NCBI GenBank assembly: GCA_002451215.1
Contig: DKBM01000106.1
Span: 1 to 8,694 of the forward strand
Direction: 5' to 3'
Length of the DNA stretch: 8,694 bases
Source of the DNA: SM1-46 sp002451215
Lineage (GTDB): Bacteria > Pseudomonadota > Gammaproteobacteria > Acidiferrobacterales > Sulfurifustaceae
How positions within the stretch are numbered: position 1 is the first letter of the stretch; each line of letters opens with the position of its first letter. Made by a program: the position numbers and the translations under genes. The notes under the pieces are model-generated. The model saw nothing but the letters and a program-made list of their open reading frames with translations. It was not told the DNA's origin and ran no database searches. Below are positions 1-6,843 of this stretch, piece after piece.

Positions 1-202
1 GTACCTATTGCAATCTGGACTGCAGTGCCCGGCGCGAATAACGCGATCGGGGCTGCAGAGGCCGTGGGGACAACGAAAGTCGGAAGGTGGGCGAGGAACC
101 AGGAATTTCGGAAAAACCCGCCTTGGGCGCGGCCGCGTGGCATGGCTTTGAGTATAGCGTGCGAAGTTGTTGTTCTTTTGAAAATTGGCGCGAGGTAAGT
201 AA
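1..202. other. Unassigned sequence beyond assembly gap
   Basis: No gene can be assigned here. Two overlapping open stretches exist. On the minus strand an ATG at 143 opens a frame that runs off the window edge (about 47 codons, beginning MPRGRAQGGFF). On the plus strand a frame open from base 1 ends with TAA at 196-198. Neither translation resembles a family I recognise, and third-position GC does not clearly favour either. The minus-strand ATG has a TATACT hexamer about 8 nt upstream, but no convincing -35 box. Because the two N at 203-204 may hide a gap of unknown size, this segment need not lie directly beside dapE in the genome. Confidence 0.3.
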
Positions 203-204
203 NN
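203..204. other. NN ambiguity, probable scaffold gap at the dapE 3' end
   Basis: Two undetermined bases fall exactly where the DapE family normally ends. DapE homology stops at the preceding codon (residue 381). The frame read through the gap continues for about 65 codons rich in Ser, Arg and Pro that do not resemble DapE. The true dapE stop is therefore probably inside or immediately beside the gap. The second NN in this window hides about 117 missing bases, so NN here should not be read literally as two bases. Confidence 0.7.
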
Positions 205-205
205 G

Positions 206-1348
206 CTTAACCAACAACCCCTCAAGGACTCGAACATAGACTCCCGAAAGTCGCCCAAGATCAGCCACCGCCACACACTCGTTCACCTGATGGATGGTCG
301 CATTGCGTGGCCCTAGTTCGATTACCTCGGCCCCGGTTGGCGCGATGAAACGCCCATCAGAGGTCCCGCCGCTGGTTGAACGCTCGGGATCACAGCCTAG
401 CTCCGCACGCACGGCCTCACGCACGGCGTTGACCAGCGTCTCGCCACGCGTCAGGAAGGGTTGCCCGGAGAGCTTCCAGGTCAGTTCGTAGAAAAGCTGA
501 TGACGCCGCAATACATCTTCGAACCGCTTGCGCAGTTCGGCATCAGTCACAGCCGTGGAGAAACGGAGGTTGAACCGGATGCCCATCGAGCCGGGAATGA
601 CGTTCTCCGCGCCGGTGCCTGCGTGTACGTTTGAAATCTGAAAGCTCGTGGCGGGAAAGTCGTCGTTGCCGTCGTCCCATTCGGTCCGCACCAGCTCCGA
701 GATTAGCGGGCCGGCGAGATGGATAGGATTTACCGCGAGATGCGGGTAGGCGACGTGACCCTGCTTGCCGTGGATGGTGAGAAGTCCGTTCAGCGATCCA
801 CGGCGCCCGATCTTGATGACGTCCCCGAGATGCTCCACAGACGACGGCTCGCCCACCACGCAATGTTCAATCTGAATACCGCGCCCCCGCAGCCATTCCA
901 TCACCTTGACCGTGCCGTCGACCGCCGGGCCTTCCTCATCGGAAGTAACAAGCAGGCCAATGGCGCCGCCATGTTCCGGATGGCGCGCCACAAACTCCTC
1001 GATTGCCGTAATGAACGCCGCGAGAGATCCCTTCATGTCTGCCGCACCCCGCCCATACAGCAGGCCGCTGCGCACGGTCGGCTCGAACGGATCACTCAGC
1101 CAGGCATCACGCGGGCCGGGCGGAACCACGTCGGTATGGCCAGCGAACACCACCAGGGGCTTCGCGTTCCCGCGCTGCGCCCAGAAATTGTCCACGTCGC
1201 CAGAGCGCAGGCGTGCCACGTCAAAGCCGAGGGGCTCGAGGCGACTGATCATTAACTCCTGACAGCCTTCATCGCGCGGCGTAACGGACGGCCGGCGAAT
1301 CAGCTCCTGGGCCAGTGCAAGGGTGCGGTCAGTGAGAACGGTGCTCAT
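206..1348 (-). CDS. dapE: Succinyl-diaminopimelate desuccinylase DapE (3' end lost in gap)
   Basis: This cytoplasmic di-zinc M20-family hydrolase converts N-succinyl-LL-2,6-diaminopimelate to LL-diaminopimelate plus succinate. That is the last succinylase-branch step before DapF in lysine and meso-DAP synthesis. The protein reads 381 residues to the gap, against 375 for E. coli DapE, so it is essentially complete and lacks only its stop. All known active-site residues are present: H71 in AGHTDVVPPG, D104 in GAADMKGS, the catalytic base E138 and ligand E139 in SDEE, E167 in VGEPSS, and H353 in NATIH. The conserved SGGTSDGRFIA motif lies near 326-336. The ATG at 1348 gives the expected N-terminus (LAQELIRRPSVTP near residues 11-24). 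No clear Shine-Dalgarno site precedes it, and a 5-bp hairpin sits in the 54-nt gap after dapD. It is the last gene of the dapC-dapD-dapE cluster. Confidence 0.95.
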
Positions 1349-1358
1349 GGGTAACGTC

Positions 1359-1372
1359 CGGCTAGTCAGCCG
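1359..1372 (-). repeat. Small inverted repeat in the dapD-dapE spacer
   Basis: CGGCT and AGCCG form a perfect 5-bp stem around a 4-base loop, 11 nt upstream of the dapE ATG. There is no U-tract, so it does not look like a factor-independent terminator. It could slightly affect ribosome access to dapE, which lacks an obvious Shine-Dalgarno sequence. A 5-bp stem can easily arise by chance in high-GC DNA. Confidence 0.25.
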
Positions 1373-1402
1373 AAGCCTATTTTGTGCCGCTTGGCGGTGT
1401 CG

Positions 1403-2224
1403 CTAGATGTCTCGCAGCAGCTCGTTGATGCCAACCTTGGAGCGGGTCTTTTCGTCGACCTGCTTCACGATCACTGCGCAGTAGAGGCTGTACTTTCCGT
1501 CCGAGGATGGCAGATTGCCGGAAACCACCACCGAGCCCTTTGGCACACGGCCATAAATCACCTCTCCGGTTTCGCGGTTATAGATCTTGGTGCTCTTGCC
1601 GATGTAGACGCCCATCGAGATCACCGCGCCTTCCTCCACAATCACGCCTTCCACGATTTCGCTGCGCGCACCGATAAAGCAGTTATCCTCGATGATGGTC
1701 GGCGTGGCCTGCACTGGCTCCAGCACGCCGCCGATACCGACGCCCCCGGAAAGATGAACGTTCTTGCCGATCTGTGCGCAGGAGCCGACCGTGGCCCAGG
1801 TATCGACCATGGCTCCTTCATCCACGTAGCCTCCGATGTTGACGTAGGAGGGCATCAGCACCGCGCTCGGCGCGATGTAGGCACCTTTGCGCACCGCGGC
1901 CGGCGGTACCACGCGAAAGCCGCCGTCGCGGAAGTTCTTGGAATTGTAGTCGGCGAACTTGGACGGCACCTTGTCCCAATAATTGGTGTAGCCGCCCTTG
2001 ATGAACTGGTTGTCTTCGATGCGGAAATAGAGCAGCACCGCCTTCTTCAGCCACTCGTTCACCGCCCAGTCCTTGCCCTTCTTTTCGGCCACGCGCGCCT
2101 TGCCCGAGTCGAGCAGGTTGATGGCTTCAAAAACGGCGTCCTTGACCAGCGTGTCGACGTTGCGCGGCGTAATCTGCGCGCGCCGCTCAAAGGCTTCCGT
2201 GATGATGCTCTGGATGTCACTCAT
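1403..2224 (-). CDS. dapD: Tetrahydrodipicolinate N-succinyltransferase DapD
   Basis: DapD transfers succinyl from succinyl-CoA to tetrahydrodipicolinate, giving N-succinyl-2-amino-6-ketopimelate. It commits the pathway to the succinylase branch and supplies the substrate of DapC. The 273 residues match the E. coli length of 274. An N-terminal helical domain (about 1-100, with WAVNEWLKKAVLLYFRI) precedes a left-handed beta-helix of hexapeptide repeats from about 103 to 240, with PPAAVRKGAYIAPSAVLMPS, GSCAQIGKNVHLSGGVGIGG and NCFIGARSEIVEG. The proposed catalytic pair D141 (MVDTW) and E189 (ARSEI) is present. The ATG at 2224 is preceded by AGGA at a spacing of 8 nt, a good ribosome binding site. 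The gene begins 22 nt after the dapC stop, which implies one transcript. Confidence 0.97.
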   Translation of the reverse strand: MSDIQSIITEAFERRAQITPRNVDTLVKDAVFEAINLLDSGKARVAEKKGKDWAVNEWLKKAVLLYFRIEDNQFIKGGYTNYWDKVPSKFADYNSKNFRDGGFRVVPPAAVRKGAYIAPSAVLMPSYVNIGGYVDEGAMVDTWATVGSCAQIGKNVHLSGGVGIGGVLEPVQATPTIIEDNCFIGARSEIVEGVIVEEGAVISMGVYIGKSTKIYNRETGEVIYGRVPKGSVVVSGNLPSSDGKYSLYCAVIVKQVDEKTRSKVGINELLRDI

Positions 2225-2246
2225 ATCTTGATTCCTGGCCTCGAAA

Positions 2247-3452
2247 TTAAAGCGATTCTACATAATTCCTGACGCGACGTGCGGCCTCGACGCACTCCTT
2301 GAGTGGCGCCACCAGTGCCATGCGCACCCGTCCCGCGCCCGGGTTCATGCCCTGTGCGTGGCGGGAGAGATAGCTGCCCGGCAGCACCAGCACGTTTTCG
2401 CGTGCATACAGCTCGCGCGTGAAGGTCTCGTCGTCCTGCGGGGTCCTGGGCCACAGATAGAAACCTGCCTCGGGACGGTCGACCGGCAGCACCGGCTCCA
2501 GGATCTGCAGTACCGCGTCAAACTTCTCGCGGTACTGGCGACGGTTGTCCCGCACGTGCACCTCGTCGTTCCAGGCGGCAACGCTCGCCGCCTGCGTCGG
2601 CGGCGGCAGAGCGCAGCCGTGGTACGTGCGGTAGTGACCATAGGCTTCGATCACTGCAGCATCGCCCGCCACGAAACCCGAACGCAGCCCGGGAAGGTTG
2701 GAGCGCTTCGAAAGACTGTGAAACACGAGGCAGCGGCGATAGTTCGGCACACCGAGCGCAGCCGCGACCTGCAGGAGTCCCACCGACGGCCTGGTCTCGT
2801 CGAAGTACAGCTCGGAATAACACTCGTCCGAAGCGATCAGAAAATCATGGCGCTCTGCAAGTTCGAGCAACGCCGCGAAGTCGTCATGCCCGAGCACCGC
2901 GCCGGTTGGATTGCCGGGCGAGCAGACGTACACAAGTTGCACCTGCTCCCACAGCTCCGCCGGCACGCGGGAGAAATCCATCCGATAACCGTTGGCATCG
3001 GTCGTGTTCAGAAAAAATGGTCGCGCGCCGGAAAGCAACGCGGCGCCCTCGTAGATTTGGTAGAACGGGTTCGGCATCAGCACGACTGGCTGCTCGGCGT
3101 GCGAACGCCGATCCACGACTGCCTGCGCAATGGAGAACAATGCCTCGCGCGTTCCAGCTACGGGAAGTAAATGGCGTTCCGGGTCGAGTGGCTGACGCGC
3201 AAGCTGGAAGCGCTGGTTCGCCCAGTGCGCGATCGCCTGGCGCAATTCCGGCGAACCCTTTGTGAGCGGGTAGACGGAAAGGCCAGCGAGATTGTCGCGC
3301 AGCGCTTCCAATACAAAGGACGGTGCGGCATGCTGCGGCTCGCCGATGGAGAGGCGAATCGGCGCCTTGTCGGCGGGCGGCTGGACACCCTGTATCAGCT
3401 TGGCGAGCCTTTGGAAGGGGTAGGGTTGCAGGCTCGCGAGCCGGGAATTCAT
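2247..3452 (-). CDS. dapC: Succinyldiaminopimelate aminotransferase DapC
   Basis: This PLP-dependent class I/II aminotransferase moves the amino group of glutamate to N-succinyl-2-amino-6-ketopimelate, the step between DapD and DapE. The chosen ATG at 3452 gives 401 residues beginning MNSRLASLQPYPFQRL, the usual start of this family. The frame can be extended to a TTG at 3476, but that codon lies just 2 nt beyond a perfect TATAAT and upstream of the likely transcription start, so it is rejected. Fold-type I landmarks, numbered from 3452, are N181 in SPGNPTG, D209 and Y212 in SDECY, the PLP lysine K249 in HSLSK, and R257 in LPGLRSGF. Location directly upstream of dapD and dapE favours DapC over a general aspartate or alanine aminotransferase. 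It is first in the cluster and divergent from the EamA gene. Confidence 0.92.
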   Translation of the reverse strand: MNSRLASLQPYPFQRLAKLIQGVQPPADKAPIRLSIGEPQHAAPSFVLEALRDNLAGLSVYPLTKGSPELRQAIAHWANQRFQLARQPLDPERHLLPVAGTREALFSIAQAVVDRRSHAEQPVVLMPNPFYQIYEGAALLSGARPFFLNTTDANGYRMDFSRVPAELWEQVQLVYVCSPGNPTGAVLGHDDFAALLELAERHDFLIASDECYSELYFDETRPSVGLLQVAAALGVPNYRRCLVFHSLSKRSNLPGLRSGFVAGDAAVIEAYGHYRTYHGCALPPPTQAASVAAWNDEVHVRDNRRQYREKFDAVLQILEPVLPVDRPEAGFYLWPRTPQDDETFTRELYARENVLVLPGSYLSRHAQGMNPGAGRVRMALVAPLKECVEAARRVRNYVESL

Positions 3453-3478
3453 GTGAAAGCCGTTGTCGGAAAACAAGA

Positions 3479-3484
3479 ATTATA
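3479..3484 (-). promoter_or_regulatory. Candidate -10 element for dapC-dapD-dapE
   Basis: The minus strand reads TATAAT, a perfect sigma-70 -10 hexamer. It places transcription start near 3472 and leaves a leader of about 20 nt before the dapC ATG at 3452. The hexamer 17 bp upstream is not a recognisable -35 box, so the promoter may be weak or need an activator. No other -10 this good was seen ahead of the cluster. Confidence 0.5.
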
Positions 3485-3497
3485 CGGAAAGCGGTAA

Positions 3498-4373
3498 ATG
3501 CCATCCATTGAAACTCACCGCACGCTGGCGGTCCTGAGCCTGCTCGCCGGAGCCACCCTCTGGGGCGTCATCTGGTATCCGATGCGCCTGCTGGAGGGCG
3601 AGGGCCTGAGCGGGCTGTGGCTCACGCTGATCCTCTACGGCACGGCGTTGGTCGCGAGCCTGCCACGCACGTGGCGGTGCTTCGCCGAGTTTCGCCATCA
3701 CCCCTGGCTCATGGCATTGCTTATGCTCGCCGCCGGCTGGACCAACATTGCCTTCGTCGAGGCGGTGCTGGGCGGCAACATCCTGCGCGTGCTGCTGTTG
3801 TTCTATCTCTCGCCGTTATGGGCAACTCTGCTCGGCTGGTGGTGGCTAGGAGAGCGCCTCTCGCGACTCGCATGGATGAGTCTCGTCATCGCCATGTCGG
3901 GTGCGATGCTGATGCTTTGGAACCCCGCGCTGGGTCTGCCCTTGCCGCAGGGCACGGCCGAATGGATGGCGCTCAGTTCGGGAATGGCTTTCGCGCTGTC
4001 AATCGTCACGACACGTCGCGTGGAAGCGGTATCGGTTTGGGCAAAGGCGGCGGCCGTATGGCTCGGCGTCGTCGTACTGGCGACAATCATAATGATGGCG
4101 CTGCAACTGCCAAGGCCACCCATTGGCCTGCCGGTGTTCGGCGGCGCGGCGTTGCTTGGTTTATTCGGCATCCTGCTGATGACGCTCATGGTGCAATATG
4201 GCGTCACGCACCTGCCGGTCCAGCGCTCGGCAGTAATTGTTCTGGTCGAACTCATCGCCGGCGCGGTGTCGCAACAACTGCTAACCGATGAAATTGTCAC
4301 CGCGCGAGAATGGGGGGGCGGGCTACTCATTGCGCTTGGTGCCTACCTTGCAGCTAGATTAGGCAAGCCCTAA
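3498..4373 (+). CDS. EamA-family (DMT superfamily) inner-membrane transporter
   Basis: This is a 291-residue integral membrane protein with about ten hydrophobic segments arranged as two EamA repeats. The first repeat runs from about 10 to 143 and includes TLWGVIWYPMRLL, the aromatic-rich LLGWWWLGERLS near 110-122 and MSGAMLMLWNP. The second runs from about 152 to the C-terminus. The W-LGE motif at the end of the first repeat is typical of drug/metabolite exporters of the YdcZ/RhaT/EamA type. Substrate cannot be predicted; members export amino acids, metabolites or drugs. The ATG at 3498 has a purine-rich GGAAAGCGG upstream. It diverges from dapC with only 45 bp between the two starts, so they share a regulatory region, but a role in lysine or DAP export would be speculation. 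It converges on the M48 gene. Confidence 0.85.
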   Translation: MPSIETHRTLAVLSLLAGATLWGVIWYPMRLLEGEGLSGLWLTLILYGTALVASLPRTWRCFAEFRHHPWLMALLMLAAGWTNIAFVEAVLGGNILRVLLLFYLSPLWATLLGWWWLGERLSRLAWMSLVIAMSGAMLMLWNPALGLPLPQGTAEWMALSSGMAFALSIVTTRRVEAVSVWAKAAAVWLGVVVLATIIMMALQLPRPPIGLPVFGGAALLGLFGILLMTLMVQYGVTHLPVQRSAVIVLVELIAGAVSQQLLTDEIVTAREWGGGLLIALGAYLAARLGKP

Positions 4374-4394
4374 TTGCATGGCGCATGCTCTGCA

Positions 4395-4422
4395 GGACGG
4401 GCCAGAGACGCGTAACCCGTCC
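4395..4422. terminator. Inverted repeat between convergent genes, possible bidirectional terminator
   Basis: GGACGGG (4395-4401) and CCCGTCC (4416-4422) form a perfect 7-bp stem around a 14-base loop. The repeat lies inside the 65-bp spacer between the stops of the EamA transporter (plus) and the M48 peptidase (minus). No T-run follows on either strand, so this is not a canonical intrinsic terminator. The position suits a shared 3' stabilising hairpin or a weak terminator. Confidence 0.35.
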
Positions 4423-4438
4423 GACAACTCGATATCAT

Positions 4439-5296
4439 CTATTCACTTTGAGGTACCGGTGCGAGACTCGCCAGCACGGCATCAGGCAACGGAACCGCCG
4501 CCCGATCGAAGGCCCATCCATTCTTCTGCGCGATGGCGTGCAAGCGTTCGATGCGTTTATGGCTGAGCGGGTGGGTGCTGAGGAATGTCGGAATTTTTTC
4601 TTTGCCGGCGCGCTGGGGCAATTGCTCCACGATCTCGAAAAACGTGTCCGCGCCGGCGACGTGCCCGTAGTAACGGTCGAGGGTAACGATCGCGGTGAGG
4701 TCCGCTTCTTCCTCCTGCGCGCGATTGAAGGAAAGAATGGTAAGCAGGCCGGCGTCCCCAAGGACGCTCCCAAGTGACTGGTTACCGGTAGCGCCGGTCA
4801 CGATACTGAGCGCGAGACCCACGACCACGCCACGCCCCAGGGCCTGTATTGGATGGCGGTGTTTCACATGCGCGATCTCGTGCGCGAGAACCATCGCCAG
4901 CGCATTCTCGTTTGGCATCTTTTCCAGCAAACCGCGAAACACCACGATATGTCCGCCCACGGTGGCGAAGGCATTGATCGTGTCCTTATCTACATAGTGC
5001 ACCGTGAGGCGCATGTCAGCCGGCAGTTCCTGTGCGACTGCCAAGTGATCTACGAGTTGCTGGAGGTATTCGGTAACCTCCGTGCGCGGCGGATACATGG
5101 CGCGGTACTGATTGGCAATCTGGGTCTCATAGTGATAGGGAATGAAGCGTGCGAGCGACTGCGCGAAGTAGGCAAGCACCGCAACGATCACGGCTGTAGC
5201 GGCAAGGATACCGCCCGCGAGGATCAGGAACTCCTTGAGCGGGTGATCGTGCGAAACGTTGATCCCTTCCGGGATCTTGGGGTTTTCGTAGCGCAG
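4439..5296 (-). CDS. Membrane-anchored M48-family zinc metallopeptidase
   Basis: From CTG 5296 the protein has 285 residues beginning MRYENPKIPEGINVS. A hydrophobic segment at about 22-46 anchors it in the inner membrane, and a peptidase M48 domain follows. The zinc site is complete: HEIAH at 139-143 inside MVLAHEIAHVKHRHP, and the third ligand E195 in QEEEAD. The later THPLSHKRIERL motif is typical of the family. A second hydrophobic stretch (GVVVGLALSIVTGATG) lies after the active site. No ATG, GTG or TTG occurs in frame between the upstream TAG and a GTG at 5191, which lies inside the membrane segment. CTG 5296 has AGG 9 nt upstream, while CTG 5302 overlaps the previous stop as CTGA. Family members act in envelope quality control, but this one's substrate is unknown. 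It ends a three-gene set with two YbjQ-like genes. Confidence 0.88.
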   Translation of the reverse strand: MRYENPKIPEGINVSHDHPLKEFLILAGGILAATAVIVAVLAYFAQSLARFIPYHYETQIANQYRAMYPPRTEVTEYLQQLVDHLAVAQELPADMRLTVHYVDKDTINAFATVGGHIVVFRGLLEKMPNENALAMVLAHEIAHVKHRHPIQALGRGVVVGLALSIVTGATGNQSLGSVLGDAGLLTILSFNRAQEEEADLTAIVTLDRYYGHVAGADTFFEIVEQLPQRAGKEKIPTFLSTHPLSHKRIERLHAIAQKNGWAFDRAAVPLPDAVLASLAPVPQSE

Positions 5297-5298
5297 GG

Positions 5299-5772
5299 TC
5301 AGCTACCTGGGGGACGCGCGGGGATGAGGGCGGTGCCATAGGCGAGACCCTCGACCGATTGAACCGTGTTTTGCGCACCCTTATAGAGCGATACGAGCTC
5401 GAACTTGCTGTTGAAGATCATGGTGGCGCCGAGGCGGCGCGCCTGCTCCTTCATACGAAGGATGGCCTCGCGCCTTGCGCGGTCAACGAGCGACTCGTAG
5501 GGCGTCATGCGCCCGCCCACGAGCGACTTGAGGCCGGCGACTACGACCTTGAAGTAATCGACCGAGATCACGACGTTCCCCGTAACGAGCTGGGTACGGG
5601 GCGGGTTCGTGAACATGGGCGGAAAACGCGTCTGCACCAGCAACAGACCGCGCAGCTTTGCTTCGCGCTCGCGGATCGCACGATAGTGGCGACGCTCGGC
5701 GAGTTGACCGAACACAAATCCGATCAACAGCAGGGTGCCAAATATGGCCAGATTCAGCTTTAGGTCGTTCAT
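5299..5772 (-). CDS. Membrane-anchored YbjQ-like (DUF74/heavy-metal-binding domain) protein
   Basis: The protein has 157 residues. One N-terminal transmembrane segment (about 6-24, IFGTLLLIGFVFG) is followed by a charged helix (about 26-42, RRHYRAIREREAK), then a YbjQ/DUF74 domain from about 45 to 150. Domain landmarks are GNVVISVDYFKVVVAGLKSL, the VGGRMTPYESLVDRARREA helix, QARRLGATMIFN and the terminal LAYGTALI. The YbjQ family is called heavy-metal-binding by homology, but no conserved Cys/His site is visible here, so metal binding is doubtful. The ATG at 5772 has GGAG 7 nt upstream and begins 4 nt after the stop of the soluble paralogue. Its TGA overlaps a CTG in the M48 frame. The tight spacing implies co-translation and suggests it may scaffold or regulate the neighbouring membrane peptidase; that link is inference. 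Confidence 0.8.
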   Translation of the reverse strand: MNDLKLNLAIFGTLLLIGFVFGQLAERRHYRAIREREAKLRGLLLVQTRFPPMFTNPPRTQLVTGNVVISVDYFKVVVAGLKSLVGGRMTPYESLVDRARREAILRMKEQARRLGATMIFNSKFELVSLYKGAQNTVQSVEGLAYGTALIPARPPGS

Positions 5773-5776
5773 GACG

Positions 5777-5996
5777 CTACTCCAGGACCACCGCTGTGCC
5801 GTAAGCGAAGAGTTCCGCGGCGCCCTGGGTGATTGAGGAGGTGGAGAANNACGACGTTCTTGAGACCCGCCATGAAGTCGCGACCAATGTGTTTGGCGCG
5901 GACCGTACTGCCCTGCACCAGCCCGAGATGCTTGTTGATCTTGCGGCCAGGGACGATTTCGAGGTTGCTGAGTAGGATACCGAAGTTCTTGTTCAT
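5777..5996 (-). CDS. YbjQ/DUF74 family protein, interrupted by assembly gap
   Basis: The N-terminal half (ATG 5996, residues 1-43) contains NLEIVPGRKINKHLGLVQG and IGRDFMAGLKNV, the signature of the small pentameric YbjQ family. After the NN at 5849-5850 the read-through frame becomes nonsense. Another frame gives a clear YbjQ C-terminus, STSSITQGAAELFAYGTAVV, then LE and TAG at 5777-5779. Aligned with the membrane paralogue next door, about 39 residues are missing between GLKNV and FSTSS, including the conserved VGG..YE and ALGA-type segments. The gene is therefore probably intact in the organism, and the break is an assembly artefact. No membrane segment or close Shine-Dalgarno site is seen; a TAGGAG lies about 20 nt upstream of the ATG. 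Function is unknown. It is first of the YbjQ / YbjQ-TM / M48 set, 75 bp downstream of yggS. Confidence 0.8.
5849..5850. other. NN ambiguity hiding about 117 bp of the ybjQ-like gene
   Basis: The frame before the NN and the frame of the recognisable YbjQ C-terminus after it differ. Homology across the join skips about 39 codons. Continuity of frame needs 1 + 3k missing bases, so two literal bases cannot be correct. Confidence 0.8.
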
Positions 5997-6071
5997 GGCG
6001 ATCCGTGCACCGGGTTGCGACGCTCCTAAAGATAGTCGGCGCCGGGAACAGCCGCCAGCAGCGTGGGGGCG

Positions 6072-6773
6072 CTAGGGGTAGTACCGCTCGCCGAAAATCG
6101 CCGTACCAATTCGCAGCAGCGTGCTGCCCTCGGCAATGGCCTCGGCATAGTCACTGCTCATGCCCATTGAAAGTTCGTTGAAGTTCACAAGCGCCAACCG
6201 AGCGGCGCAGTCCTCGCGCAGCCGGCGCACCACCGCAAAGCTCTTACGCAGCGTCAATTCATCGGCGGGGTAGGGGCCAATCGTCATCAGGCCACGCAGA
6301 CGAAGGGCCGGGAGAGATTCCCGCAGCAGTGACTCCAGGAGCGGCGCAACCGCTTCCGGTGCGACGCCATGTTTGGCTGGATCGCGCGTGACGTTGACCT
6401 CGATTAGCACATCGAGCGTGGCTTCCCGCTCGGCCGCAAACCGCGCAAGGCGCTGGGCAAGCCGAAGACTGTCCAGCGAATGCAGGCAGCGGAACTGGCC
6501 GGGCACAAGCTTCGCCTTGTTTGATTGCAGGTGGCCGATGAAATGCCACTCGATTTCCCTGTTGGCGAGCGCCGCGATCTTGGGCAACGCTTCCTGCGTA
6601 GTGTTTTCGCCAAACAGGTGCTGGCCGGCGGCAACCGCGGCCGCGATCGCCCGAATGGAATGGTTCTTCGAGACCGCGACCAGCCGCACCTCGTGCAGCG
6701 CCCGTCCCGCCTTCACGGTGGCCACGTCGATTGTCTCGCGCACGCGCGCGAGATTGTCTGCAATATCGATCAT
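6072..6773 (-). CDS. yggS: YggS/PLPBP pyridoxal phosphate homeostasis protein
   Basis: YggS is a cytoplasmic PLP-binding protein with a TIM-barrel fold like the N-terminal domain of alanine racemase. It buffers free PLP and affects amino- and keto-acid balance, with no known catalytic activity. From ATG 6773 it has 233 residues (E. coli has 234), with the PLP lysine at K36 in LVAVSKNHS, the same position as in E. coli. Other family motifs are LFGENTTQEA, EWHFIGHLQSNK, HSLDS, GLMTIGP, and the phosphate-binding end LSMGMSSDYAEAI with GSTLLRIGTAIFG. The common Tyr in FGENY is Thr here. The frame stays open upstream to 6857, but that region has no homology. GTG at 6785 is an alternative start, giving four extra residues. 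A weak TAACAT -10 lies near 6794-6799. It diverges from dciA. Confidence 0.93.
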   Translation of the reverse strand: MIDIADNLARVRETIDVATVKAGRALHEVRLVAVSKNHSIRAIAAAVAAGQHLFGENTTQEALPKIAALANREIEWHFIGHLQSNKAKLVPGQFRCLHSLDSLRLAQRLARFAAEREATLDVLIEVNVTRDPAKHGVAPEAVAPLLESLLRESLPALRLRGLMTIGPYPADELTLRKSFAVVRRLREDCAARLALVNFNELSMGMSSDYAEAIAEGSTLLRIGTAIFGERYYP

Positions 6774-6843
6774 CGGTTCATTCACGCGCCATGATGTTAC
6801 CTGATCTCCGGCAAGCCACGGGGAAGGCGGTATCCAACCGACT

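Noticed and set aside
719..1255. Plus-strand frames of 178 and 118 codons opposite dapE
   Set aside because: Both are antisense to the catalytic core of DapE, whose active-site residues are all conserved. The translations show no protein family features.
1382..2272. A 296-codon open frame on the plus strand opposite dapD
   Set aside because: It lies antisense across the whole of dapD, which is unambiguous DapD with a ribosome binding site. The antisense product is rich in His, Arg, Asp and Val with no recognisable domain. Long antisense frames are expected in high-GC genes.
2358..3170. A 270-codon plus-strand frame opposite dapC
   Set aside because: It is a shadow of dapC: Arg- and His-rich, without a family signature, and without a ribosome binding site or promoter of its own.
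3617..4291. A 224-codon plus-strand frame inside the EamA gene in another frame, and a 175-codon minus-strand frame there
   Set aside because: The EamA frame gives ten membrane segments and two repeats. The alternatives are Arg/His-rich or Ser/Thr-rich, lack membrane segments and have no start signals.
4853..5341. A 162-codon plus-strand frame opposite the M48 peptidase
   Set aside because: It is antisense to a gene with an intact HEIAH site and conserved downstream motifs. No homology is recognisable.
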